Source: Polaromonas sp. (GTDB lineage: Bacteria; Pseudomonadota; Gammaproteobacteria; Burkholderiales; Burkholderiaceae_C). Taken from it: a stretch of DNA of 64,000 nt. Below the pieces are notes generated by a model, which searched no databases, was not told where the DNA came from, and saw only the letters and a program-made list of their open reading frames with translations. Both the position numbers and the translations under genes were made by a program. The stretch covers positions 1 to 64,000 of the forward strand of contig JAIPCZ010000007.1 of assembly GCA_021737975.1 (NCBI GenBank), read 5' to 3'. The stretch's first letter is position 1. Each line of letters starts with the position of its first letter. Shown piece after piece: positions 39,851 through 48,352 of the stretch.

Positions 39851-40270
39851 GTGGCCGCCGTCGTGAGCCGCGGCCGCGGACGCCGCACCATCAACGAGAT
39901 CAACATGGTGCCCTTCATCGACGTGATGCTGGTGCTGTTGATCATTTTCATGGTCACCGCGCCCCTGATTTCTCCCAGCATGATCGACCTGCCCAGTGTT
40001 GGCAAGGCGGCCGGCCAGCCCGACCAGGTGATCCAGATCGTGATCGGCAAAGACGAGGCGCTGCAGCTCAAACTCAAGGACAAGACCACGTCGCTGCGCC
40101 TGCAGGACATCACCAGCGCCGTCAGGCAGGCCCAGGGTTCGGTGGTCAACACGGCGGTGGTCATCAGCGCCGACAAGTCCGTCAAATATGAGGCCGTGGT
40201 GCGCGTCATGGACACGCTGCAGCGCGCCGGCATTGCCCGTGTCGGCCTTTCGGTGCAACTGGCACCCTGA
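39851..40270 (+). CDS. tolR: Tol-Pal system protein TolR
   Basis: TolR is the ExbD-type partner of TolQ. The 139 residues start with GTG, then RTINEINMVPFIDVMLVLLIIFMVTAPL, which includes the conserved membrane Asp needed for proton flow, followed by the periplasmic domain ending in GIARVGLSVQLAP. The GTG start is forced by the distance to the tolQ stop and the conserved N-terminus. Confidence 0.95.
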   Translation: MAAVVSRGRGRRTINEINMVPFIDVMLVLLIIFMVTAPLISPSMIDLPSVGKAAGQPDQVIQIVIGKDEALQLKLKDKTTSLRLQDITSAVRQAQGSVVNTAVVISADKSVKYEAVVRVMDTLQRAGIARVGLSVQLAP

Positions 40271-40279
40271 ACCATCACC

Positions 40280-41152
40280 ATGCACGCTGCGGCTGACCGA
40301 CTTGAATTTGCGCCGCCGGCCCTCCCCGGGGTCGTGCGTGCCTTGCTGCTGGCGCTGCTGGCGCATGGTCTGCTGGTGGCCGCACTGACCTGGGGCGTGC
40401 ACTGGAAACGCGAGGCCCAAGTCATCACGGCAGAAGCCGAGCTCTGGGCCGCAGTCCCCGTGGAAGCCGCACCGCGCCTGCAGGAACCCTTGCCCGATCC
40501 CGTCCAGCCCGAGAAGCCCGAGCCGGTCATCGAGGCCCCGCCGCCGTCCATACCGGTGGTGGCCCCGCCCAAGGTCGATATCGCGCTTGAGCAGGAGAAA
40601 CAGCGCCAGCAAAAACAACAGCAGCTTGCGCTTGAAAAGCAGCAGAAAAAACTCAAACAGGACAAGCTGCAGCAACAGAAAGCGCTGGAAGAAAAGCGCA
40701 AGGCCGAGCAGCTCAAACAGGCCCTGGCCGACAAGGCCAAACTGGCGCAAGAAAAAAAGCTGGCAGAGCAAGAAGCCCGACGCCTCGAAGCCCAGCGCGC
40801 CGAGAATTTGAAACGCATGAGCGGCCTCGCCGGTGCCAGCGGCAGCGCGACGTCCAGCGGCACCGCGCTCAAGTCGGCCGGCCCGTCCGCCAGTTATGCC
40901 GGGCGCGTGATTGCCCGCGTCAAGCCCAATATCGTGTTCACCGAAGCCATCAGCGGCAACCCGACCGCCGTGGTTGAAGTGCGCACCTCAGCCGACGGCA
41001 CCATCATTTCGCGCAAACTCACGCAATCCAGCGGCGTCAGGGACTGGGACGAGGCAGTGCTGCGGGCCATTGACAAGACCGAGGTGCTGCCCCGAGATAC
41101 CGATGGCCGCGTGCCTTCGCCGCTGTTGATCAGTTTCCGGCCGAAGGATTGA
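40280..41152 (+). CDS. tolA: Tol-Pal system protein TolA
   Basis: TolA spans the periplasm between TolQR and Pal/TolB. The 290-residue protein has one N-terminal membrane helix (about 17-38), a Pro-rich segment, a long Lys/Glu/Gln/Ala-rich helical domain (about 95-180) and a C-terminal domain starting near 205 (SYAGRVIARVKPNIVF) with a TonB-like fold (AVVEVRTSADGTIISRKL). tolB and pal do not follow; the gene ends one base from the convergent dnaE stop. Confidence 0.93.
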   Translation: MHAAADRLEFAPPALPGVVRALLLALLAHGLLVAALTWGVHWKREAQVITAEAELWAAVPVEAAPRLQEPLPDPVQPEKPEPVIEAPPPSIPVVAPPKVDIALEQEKQRQQKQQQLALEKQQKKLKQDKLQQQKALEEKRKAEQLKQALADKAKLAQEKKLAEQEARRLEAQRAENLKRMSGLAGASGSATSSGTALKSAGPSASYAGRVIARVKPNIVFTEAISGNPTAVVEVRTSADGTIISRKLTQSSGVRDWDEAVLRAIDKTEVLPRDTDGRVPSPLLISFRPKD

Positions 41153-41153
41153 T

Positions 41154-44100
41154 TTACTCGTAAACAATCTCGGCTGTGCCGGGTGCGGCCTGCGCCCACC
41201 AGCTCGCCAGCGCGGCATTGCTGGGATAAAACCTGGCCTGCTCGCCCAACTGCAATTCCGCCCGGGCGGCGCCCTCTTCACCCTGACAGTTCAAGGCAAG
41301 TCGCACGGCCAGACCGCGCCACAGGTCGCCCTGCTCGGTGACCTCTTTTTGCGCCGGAAAATCACGCAGAAGCCGGGCCATGTCCAGCTTCAAGCCCTGG
41401 GGTCCGGTCGGGGCGGACACGCGCAGGTATTTGCCAAAGCGGCAGCGCGCCTGCTCGAGGTCCCAGATTTGTGTCACCGTCAGTTGCATGCCGCCCGAAA
41501 AGCGGTCGGGCTGCTGCTTGCCCATGACAATGACCAGCTCATCGTCCCTGAGCAGGTCCTTGTGCGCGTTGATCAGCGCCTCATCGGCCCGGGCTTCGAT
41601 CACGCCCGACGTGTCGTCGAGCTTGAACAGCGCCAGTTTGCCGCGCTGGCCGTTGATGACGCGAAAGTCGGTGATGATGCCCGCGAGCAACTGCGGCTCG
41701 CGCGTGTCGATCAGCTCGGCAATCGGGCGCTTGGCAAAACGCCGTACCTCGGTCACCACCTCATCGAACAAATGTCCGGACAAATAAAAGCCAACTGCAG
41801 TTTTTTCGTAGACCAGGCGTTCCTTCACGCCCCAGGGGGTGGCTTGCACCAGTTCGGGCTCTTGTGTGCTGGAGCCGTGCGCGTCGCCGTCACCCATGTC
41901 AAACAGACTGCACTGGTTGGCATTGGCCAGCGCCGCCGCGCCAAACTCGAACGCCAGATCGACGCTGGCCAGCAGGCTGGCCCGGTTGAGCGCGATGGCA
42001 TCAAACGCCCCGGCCTTGATCAGCGCCTCGACCGTGCGTTTGTTGATACGACTGCGGTCGACTCTTGCACAAAAATCAAACAGGCTCCTGAACGGCCCCA
42101 CCGTGTCGCCATTCGGACCCACACCCCGGCCTTCGCGGGCCGCCACGATGGCCTCGATGGCTTGCTGGCCGCTGCCCTTGATGGCGCTCAGGCCATAACG
42201 GATCAGCTTGTCCGAAATCGGCTCGAAACGGCTCACGCCACGGTTCACGTTCGGCGGCTCGAACGTCAGCCCCATCTTGAGCGCGTCTTCCAGCAGGACC
42301 TTGAGCTTGTCGGTGTCGTCCATTTCCACCGTCATGTTGGCGCAAAAGAACTCGGCCGTGTAGTGCACCTTGAGCCAGGCGGTGTGGTAGGCCAGCAGTG
42401 AATAGGCCGCGGCGTGCGACTTGTTGAAACCATAGCCGGCAAACTTCTCCATCAGGTCGAAGACTTCGTCGGCCTTGTCCTGGTTGATGTCGTTTTTCAA
42501 GGCACCGTCACGGAAGATCTGCCGGTGCCGTGCCATCTCGTCGGCGTCTTTCTTGCCCATGGCGCGGCGCAGCATGTCGGCGCCGCCGAGCGAATAACCG
42601 CCCAGGATCTGCGCGGTTTGCATCACCTGCTCCTGGTAGACCATGATGCCGTAGGTCTCCGAGAGCATATTGGCCACCAGTGGATGCGGGTACTCCACCA
42701 CCTCGCGGCCATGTTTGCGCGCCACGAAGCTCGGAATCAGGTCCATGGGGCCGGGCCGGTACAGCGCGTTGAGCGCGATCAGGTCTTCCAGGCGCGTGGG
42801 TTTGGCGTCTCGCAGCATGCCCTGCATGCCGCGCGATTCAAACTGGAACACCGCCTCGGTCTTGCCGTCCTGAAACAGCTTGTAGGTGGCCTTGTCATCG
42901 AGCGGCAAGTTCTCGTAGGCAAAGTCTTCCTGGCCCGGATGGCGCTGCCGAATGAATTCGCGCGCGATCTCCAGAATCGTCAGGGTCGCCAGGCCCAAAA
43001 AGTCGAACTTGACCAGCCCCACGGACTCGACGTCGTTCTTGTCGTACTGGCTCACCGCCGAGTCGCTGCCGGGCTGCTGGTACAGCGGGCAAAAGTCGGT
43101 GAGTTTGCCCGGCGCAATCAGAACGCCGCCGGCGTGCATGCCGACATTGCGCGTCATGCCCTCCAGCTTGCGCGCCAGCTCCAGCAGCGTGCGCACGTCT
43201 TCTTCCCTGGCTTCGCGCTCGGCCAGAATCGGCTCGGCCTCCACCGCATAGACCAGCTTGTCGTCCTTCTTGCGATCGGGGGGCGGCAGTTGCAGGGTCA
43301 CCGCGACGCCGGGCTTGTTGGGAATCAGCTTGCTGATGCCGTCGCAAAAGGTGTAGCTCATGTCGAGCACCCGGCCCACGTCCCGGATGGCCGCGCGCGC
43401 TGCCATGGTGCCGAAGGTGGCTATCTGGCTGACCGCGTCCTTGCCGTATTTTTCCTTCACGTAGTCAATGACCCGGTCGCGGTTGCCCTGGCAGAAGTCG
43501 ATGTCGAAGTCGGGCATGGAAACCCGCTCGGGGTTCAAAAAACGCTCGAACAACAGGTTGTACTGCAGCGGGTCGAGGTCGGTGATCTTGAGGGCGTAGG
43601 CCACCAGCGAACCGGCGCCGGAGCCGCGCCCCGGGCCGACCGGGCAGCCGTTGTTTTTAGCCCAGTTGATAAAGTCACCGACAATCAAAAAGTAGCCCGG
43701 AAAGCCCATTTTTAGGATGGTGTTGAGTTCAAACTCGAGCCGCTCCACATAACGCGGCATCTCCTTTTCCCGCTGCGCGACATCGGGGTACAGATGCGCC
43801 ATGCGCTCCTTGAGCCCTTCGTGCGAGGCATAACGAAAATACTCGTCCGCCCCCATCACCACGCCATTGACCGGTGGAATCGGAAAATCAGGCAATTGCG
43901 GCTTGCCCAGCACCAGACTCAGGTTGCAGCGCCGGGCGATCTCGGCACTGTTCGCAAGCGCCGAGGGCACATCGGCAAACAGGGCCTGCATCTCGGCGCC
44001 GGTCTTGAAATACTGGTCACGCGTGAAACGCCGCACCCGGCGCGGATTGGCGAGCATTTCACCCTCGGCAATACACACCCTTGCCTCGTGCGCCTCGAAG

Positions 44101-44717
44101 TCTGCCGGGGCCTGAAATTGAACCGGGTGTGTTGCCACCACCGGCAGGCCCGAGCGCAACGCCAATTGCACCGCCGACCTCACCTGCAGTTCGTCTTCCG
44201 GGCGACCTGCGCGCTGCAGTTCCAGGTAAAAGCGGTGCGTGAAAACTCCCGCCAACTGCAGCGCGGCGTCCAGGGCACGGGTTTCGTCGCCTTGCAACAG
44301 TGCCTGACCCACCGGGCCTGCCTGTGCGCCTGACAGGCAGATGAGCCCGCCATTGAGCTCCTTTAGCCAGGCCAGGCCCACGGTGGCCTGCACCTTGCCG
44401 CCGTTTTGCGTCCAGGCGCGCGCCAGCAGTTCGGACAGATTCAGGTAGCCGGCGTGGCTTTGCACCAGCAACAGCACGCGCGAGAGTTGCCCGAGTTCCT
44501 TGCCCAGCCCCTCCAGCCAAACCTCGGCGCCGATGATGGGCTTGACCCCGCGCTTGCGTGCTTCCTTGTAGAACTTGATCGCCCCGAACAGATTGCTCAG
44601 GTCGGTGATGGCCAGCGCCGGTTGACCGTCCGCGGCAGCGGCCTTGACCACCTCGTCGATGCGGGTCGTGCCATCGATGACCGAAAATTCAGTGTGCAGG
44701 CGTAAGTGAACAAACAT
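41154..44717 (-). CDS. dnaE: DNA polymerase III subunit alpha (DnaE)
   Basis: The replicative polymerase, 1187 residues, close to the E. coli length. Domains in order: PHP (from FVHLRLHTEFSVIDG), palm with the catalytic Asp pair in SMPDFDIDFCQGNR (about residue 412), the fingers and helix-hairpin-helix region with GYGFNKSHAAAYSLLAYHTAWLK (about 770), and a C-terminal OB-fold (LAGIITDFRVINGQRGKLALF). Start 44717 (MFVHLRLH) matches the family; a longer frame adds 11 unrelated residues. Divergent from the response-regulator gene, with about 95 bases between them. Confidence 0.98.
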   Translation of the reverse strand: MFVHLRLHTEFSVIDGTTRIDEVVKAAAADGQPALAITDLSNLFGAIKFYKEARKRGVKPIIGAEVWLEGLGKELGQLSRVLLLVQSHAGYLNLSELLARAWTQNGGKVQATVGLAWLKELNGGLICLSGAQAGPVGQALLQGDETRALDAALQLAGVFTHRFYLELQRAGRPEDELQVRSAVQLALRSGLPVVATHPVQFQAPADFEAHEARVCIAEGEMLANPRRVRRFTRDQYFKTGAEMQALFADVPSALANSAEIARRCNLSLVLGKPQLPDFPIPPVNGVVMGADEYFRYASHEGLKERMAHLYPDVAQREKEMPRYVERLEFELNTILKMGFPGYFLIVGDFINWAKNNGCPVGPGRGSGAGSLVAYALKITDLDPLQYNLLFERFLNPERVSMPDFDIDFCQGNRDRVIDYVKEKYGKDAVSQIATFGTMAARAAIRDVGRVLDMSYTFCDGISKLIPNKPGVAVTLQLPPPDRKKDDKLVYAVEAEPILAEREAREEDVRTLLELARKLEGMTRNVGMHAGGVLIAPGKLTDFCPLYQQPGSDSAVSQYDKNDVESVGLVKFDFLGLATLTILEIAREFIRQRHPGQEDFAYENLPLDDKATYKLFQDGKTEAVFQFESRGMQGMLRDAKPTRLEDLIALNALYRPGPMDLIPSFVARKHGREVVEYPHPLVANMLSETYGIMVYQEQVMQTAQILGGYSLGGADMLRRAMGKKDADEMARHRQIFRDGALKNDINQDKADEVFDLMEKFAGYGFNKSHAAAYSLLAYHTAWLKVHYTAEFFCANMTVEMDDTDKLKVLLEDALKMGLTFEPPNVNRGVSRFEPISDKLIRYGLSAIKGSGQQAIEAIVAAREGRGVGPNGDTVGPFRSLFDFCARVDRSRINKRTVEALIKAGAFDAIALNRASLLASVDLAFEFGAAALANANQCSLFDMGDGDAHGSSTQEPELVQATPWGVKERLVYEKTAVGFYLSGHLFDEVVTEVRRFAKRPIAELIDTREPQLLAGIITDFRVINGQRGKLALFKLDDTSGVIEARADEALINAHKDLLRDDELVIVMGKQQPDRFSGGMQLTVTQIWDLEQARCRFGKYLRVSAPTGPQGLKLDMARLLRDFPAQKEVTEQGDLWRGLAVRLALNCQGEEGAARAELQLGEQARFYPSNAALASWWAQAAPGTAEIVYE

Positions 44718-44812
44718 GGGACTTCTAGTATGATGAATCAGGAAAATCAAACGGCAAGGATGGCGTTTGCTGCCAATACTTGGATTGTAAGAACACCCAT
44801 AAGGCGACTAAC

Positions 44813-45472
44813 GTGAAGATTCTCGTGGTTGATGATCATGCGCTCGTGCGGGAAGGGCTTTGCCAGGTGCTTCAGGGCCTGGACCCCCTGGAAACCACGC
44901 ACGTGCTGCAGGCCGCCACGTGCACCCGGGCGCTGGAGCTGGCCCATTTCAATCCAGACCTGGATCTTGTGTTGTTAGACTACCTGCTACCTGACATGAA
45001 TGGCCTGGCCGGCCTGGAAATCTTTGGCCAAAGACACCCTGAGCTACCCGTCGTTATTTTGTCAGGCTCGGCCAACCCGACGGTGGTTCAGCAAGCCATG
45101 GAACTCGGAGCGGCTGGTTTTGTCACCAAGTCGAGCTTGAGCGACACCCTGCTCAACACACTGCGGCGGATATTGGCCGGGGAACTTTTTCAGCCCGCCG
45201 ACTTCAGCCCCCTGAGCCAACCGGTCGCTGGGTTGCAGAGCAAATTAACCACACCGCCCGTGCTCAGCCCGCGGCAGCAAGATGTGCTTCTTCTTCTCAT
45301 CAATGGTCTGACCAACCGGCAGATTTGCGAGAGACTGTCGCTGGGTTCGGAAACCGTGAAATTCCATGTCAGTAATATTTTGCGCATCTTTGGTGCCAGC
45401 ACCCGAACCCAGGCCGCGCTGGAGGCCAAGCGCTGGGGTTATGACCCGGTCTCGGTACCGGAGTCACGCTGA
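44813..45472 (+). CDS. NarL/LuxR-family response regulator
   Basis: A 219-residue two-component regulator with an N-terminal receiver domain (phosphorylated Asp56 in LVLLDYLLPDMNG, acidic pocket VVDDHALVREGL, Lys106) and a C-terminal LuxR-type helix-turn-helix (about 150-205; LSPRQQDVLLLLINGLTNRQI then GSETVKFHVSNILRIFGASTRTQA). Start GTG at 44813 follows an AAGG with eight-base spacing; a TTG eleven codons upstream is possible. Its last 34 bases overlap the end of the convergent hybrid histidine kinase gene, its likely partner. Confidence 0.92.
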   Translation: MKILVVDDHALVREGLCQVLQGLDPLETTHVLQAATCTRALELAHFNPDLDLVLLDYLLPDMNGLAGLEIFGQRHPELPVVILSGSANPTVVQQAMELGAAGFVTKSSLSDTLLNTLRRILAGELFQPADFSPLSQPVAGLQSKLTTPPVLSPRQQDVLLLLINGLTNRQICERLSLGSETVKFHVSNILRIFGASTRTQAALEAKRWGYDPVSVPESR

Positions 45473-47400
45473 TCCATCAACAAATGACGCAGCAAGTTGC
45501 GCAATTTGGCCGGGCGCACAGGTTTGTGCAATAGCGTCAATTGCGCCAGCTGGGCCGCCTGGATAAGGGCCGGATCGGTGTCCCCACTGATGAGACAGGC
45601 CGGCACCGGATAGGTCAGTTGCTGGCGCAACTGTGCCACCACGCGTATCCCGTTCAGAGGCTCATTCAGGCGGTAGTCACTGATGATCAGGCAGGGCAAC
45701 ACACCTTGTCGAATCAAAATTTGAGCGCTATGCAGGTCGCTCGCCTCGGCCACCACCATGCCCCAGCTTTGCAACAAACCCACCAGTGCCTGGCGCACCA
45801 TGTCATCGTCCTCAACCACCAGCACCGTCCCTTGCGGCAAGTCGGATGTTTGGGGCGTGTCAAGGACCGGCGCCAAAGCCTGGTCCCGATTGGGACCCAC
45901 CCTGGGCACCTTGACGCAAAAACGCGTTCCCACACCCAAGCGCGACGAAAGCTCCAGGGGATGCGTCAACAGCCGGCAGCTCCGCTGCACAATGCTCAGA
46001 CCCAGACCCATGCCCAGGCTGCGTTGCCTTGCTGGATTGTCGACCTGGTAAAACTCTTTGAAAACATCATTCTGATGTTCGGGTGCAATGCCCAGGCCAC
46101 TGTCCCACACCTCGATGCTGGCCTGCGGCTTGTTGCCAGGGCAGCGGCACGCGACCAGCACCCCGCCCGTTTCGGTATAACGCAAGGCATTGCCCACCAG
46201 GTTGAGCAAAATGCGATAGAGCAGGGCCGGGTCAGTTCTAACCCAAACCGAGCAAGGCCGAATCCGCAACTTCAGGCCCCTGTCCTGGGCCAACGGCGCC
46301 AGATCACGCATGAGACGTTCGAACAACTCCATCAGGGGAAATTTTTCAAACCGGATCTGGACGGCTTTGGCCTCCAGTCGGGAAATATCGAGCAAGCCGT
46401 CGAGCAGATTTTGCATCGCGTTCACCGAGGCCTGCAGGTTGCCGACCAGTTGACGGGTCTGCCCGTCGTGCGAAAGCTGGGCCAGGCGCGCGATAAACAT
46501 GCCCAGGGCATGCACCGGCTGGCGCAAATCATGGCTGGCGGCGGCCAAAAACCGCGACTTGGCCTGGGTTGCCAGTTCAGCCTCCTCCTTTTTCTCACGC
46601 AAGGCCTGAGTCACCGTGGCCACCTGGTCCTCGAGGTCCTGGCGCACGCCAGCCAGACGACCTGCCATCTGCATCAGGTTCCTCTGCAAGTCGATGAGCG
46701 GATCCCGTGGCGGCGTCAGCGCCTGCACTTCCGCAGCGGCGGCAAAATCGCCGTGCCCGATGCGCTCCACGAGATGCGACACCCGCATCAGCGGACGAAT
46801 CACACCGGCACTGAGTCTGACTGCCAACACCAAGCCAAACAGCAGCCCGAGGGCGCTGATCAGACCGCCAAGCAAAAGAATTTCCCTTTGTTGCGCTGCC
46901 ACGGACTCGCGTGAGAACTGCACCACCACCTGACCCAGGGGCGTGGTTTGCGCCGCGCCCGTTTGGTTCGAGTCCTCGTACAAATCGTCGTGCTTGATAC
47001 CGCTTGCAAAAACCGGTTGTGTCAGCATATCGAACGAGCCCAGCGCATCGAAGCTGTGTGCCTCTTCGCTGGAAGGCGGTGGTGAAGAGGCCTCTCCCAG
47101 AGCCTTGCCAGCGCTCGCCAGGACTTGGCCCTGCGTGTCAAAAATTTCAACCCAGCGCAAGTCGGGCTCCCTTAAGGCGCCGCGCGCCAGCGCTTGCAAC
47201 TGCTGCTTGTTGGCGGCGAACAAGCCGAATTCACTGGCCAGAGCCAACTGGCGTGCCACCGAACGGTTGCGCAGCTGGTAGGCCTGGGTGATGTCGTCAA
47301 AACGGGTGATCAAAAAGACCAAAGACAGCAACACGCTCAGCAGGGACACGGGCAGCAGGGCTGCCACCAGCATCCGGACCCGAATGTCCGGTGTTTTCAT
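45439..47400 (-). CDS. Hybrid sensor histidine kinase with C-terminal receiver
   Basis: A 653-residue membrane sensor. Residues 10-31 form a membrane helix, about 32-172 a periplasmic sensing region without a recognised domain, about 173-197 a second helix, and about 198-250 a HAMP-like linker followed by a coiled coil. The kinase core has His290 (AASHDLRQPVHALG), the N box at Asn404 (NLVGNALRY), G1 WDSGLGIAP (Asp433) and GMGLGLSIV. The C-terminal receiver has Asp575 (IISDYRL), Ser605 and Lys626. It overlaps the binding-protein gene upstream by four bases, so the periplasmic protein probably helps it sense. Confidence 0.92.
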   Translation of the reverse strand: MKTPDIRVRMLVAALLPVSLLSVLLSLVFLITRFDDITQAYQLRNRSVARQLALASEFGLFAANKQQLQALARGALREPDLRWVEIFDTQGQVLASAGKALGEASSPPPSSEEAHSFDALGSFDMLTQPVFASGIKHDDLYEDSNQTGAAQTTPLGQVVVQFSRESVAAQQREILLLGGLISALGLLFGLVLAVRLSAGVIRPLMRVSHLVERIGHGDFAAAAEVQALTPPRDPLIDLQRNLMQMAGRLAGVRQDLEDQVATVTQALREKKEEAELATQAKSRFLAAASHDLRQPVHALGMFIARLAQLSHDGQTRQLVGNLQASVNAMQNLLDGLLDISRLEAKAVQIRFEKFPLMELFERLMRDLAPLAQDRGLKLRIRPCSVWVRTDPALLYRILLNLVGNALRYTETGGVLVACRCPGNKPQASIEVWDSGLGIAPEHQNDVFKEFYQVDNPARQRSLGMGLGLSIVQRSCRLLTHPLELSSRLGVGTRFCVKVPRVGPNRDQALAPVLDTPQTSDLPQGTVLVVEDDDMVRQALVGLLQSWGMVVAEASDLHSAQILIRQGVLPCLIISDYRLNEPLNGIRVVAQLRQQLTYPVPACLISGDTDPALIQAAQLAQLTLLHKPVRPAKLRNLLRHLLMDQRDSGTETGS

Positions 47401-48341
47401 GGCCGCTGCTCCATGCGCCTTAACGCAAGGGTCAGGGCCTTCACATCGAATGACAAGCCCAGCACCCTGGCCACCTGCTCGTTGACGCTGATTTCAAAAT
47501 CAAGGGGCTCCAGAGCCAGCTCAGGCAAGACCCGATTGGCCAGCACACCAATCGCCCACCGTCCCGCCTGTGAGCCCGCCTGGGTGGGTGTGCTGTACAA
47601 GGCCAGCATGGCACCCGCGCGCGCATAGGCGGGGGAAAAGGCGACCAGCGGGACCTTGTGACGGATCGTGGTCATCAGAATATTCTGAATGCTGTTGCTG
47701 TTGAAAACCAGCGGGTCAGCGAGCGCCAGCATCACATCGCTGTTCTCCAGGACAGACTGCAACGCCGGAAATAATGAGCTGCTGTCGTCCACACTGGCTT
47801 CCTGGAAGACCAGTCCGTTGGCGCTGGCCAGCGGTCGCAAAGCCAGTGCCCGAGTCAAAGAATCAGGCCCCCACAGAATACCCACGCGTTTTGCCTGCGG
47901 CAGCGCCAGACGAATCAGCGCCAACTGGCGTTGCAACGGCTGATCCAGGTAAAGCGCGTTGAACTGGGGAGACACCTTGCGCCCTGACTCGCGCAGGACG
48001 CGCTCAAAGCTGCTGCGTGGCACCAGCGCGCTCAACACCGGGGCCATCAGCTTAGCCCGAGCCAGGCTCGCTGCGGCCTCGGTTCCCAGCGCGACAAACG
48101 CCTGGGGATTGCGCGCCGTCACCTGCGCATTGGCAGCGGTCCATTCGTTCACGTTCATCTGCTGGACGTCAGCACGCGGCACACCGGCAAGCTCGACGCT
48201 GGTGATGAAGGCGTTCGCGGCAGCCGCATAGGCCGCGGTGCTGTCACTGCTGACAATCACCACGCGCAACTCGGCATGGGCCCCGCTCGCGATCAGCCAC
48301 AGCGCCAACATGGCCAGCATTGAGCGCGACAAGGCCAGCAT
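47397..48341 (-). CDS. Periplasmic binding protein (ABC_sub_bind type), linked to sensor kinase
   Basis: A 314-residue protein with a cleavable signal peptide (ends SGAHA, before ELRVVIVSS) and a two-lobed binding-protein fold of the PF04392-like class (VVIVSSDSTAAYAAAANAF, FVALGTEAAASLARA, KRVGILWGPDSLTRALAL, AFSPAYARAGAMLALYS). No permease or ATPase of a matching transporter lies beside it; it sits between a TonB-dependent receptor (11 bases upstream) and a hybrid kinase (four-base overlap). The likely role is as the ligand-binding part of the sensing system rather than of an importer. Ligand unknown. Confidence 0.83.
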   Translation of the reverse strand: MLALSRSMLAMLALWLIASGAHAELRVVIVSSDSTAAYAAAANAFITSVELAGVPRADVQQMNVNEWTAANAQVTARNPQAFVALGTEAAASLARAKLMAPVLSALVPRSSFERVLRESGRKVSPQFNALYLDQPLQRQLALIRLALPQAKRVGILWGPDSLTRALALRPLASANGLVFQEASVDDSSSLFPALQSVLENSDVMLALADPLVFNSNSIQNILMTTIRHKVPLVAFSPAYARAGAMLALYSTPTQAGSQAGRWAIGVLANRVLPELALEPLDFEISVNEQVARVLGLSFDVKALTLALRRMEQRP

Positions 48342-48352
48342 GTCGCCAGGCC

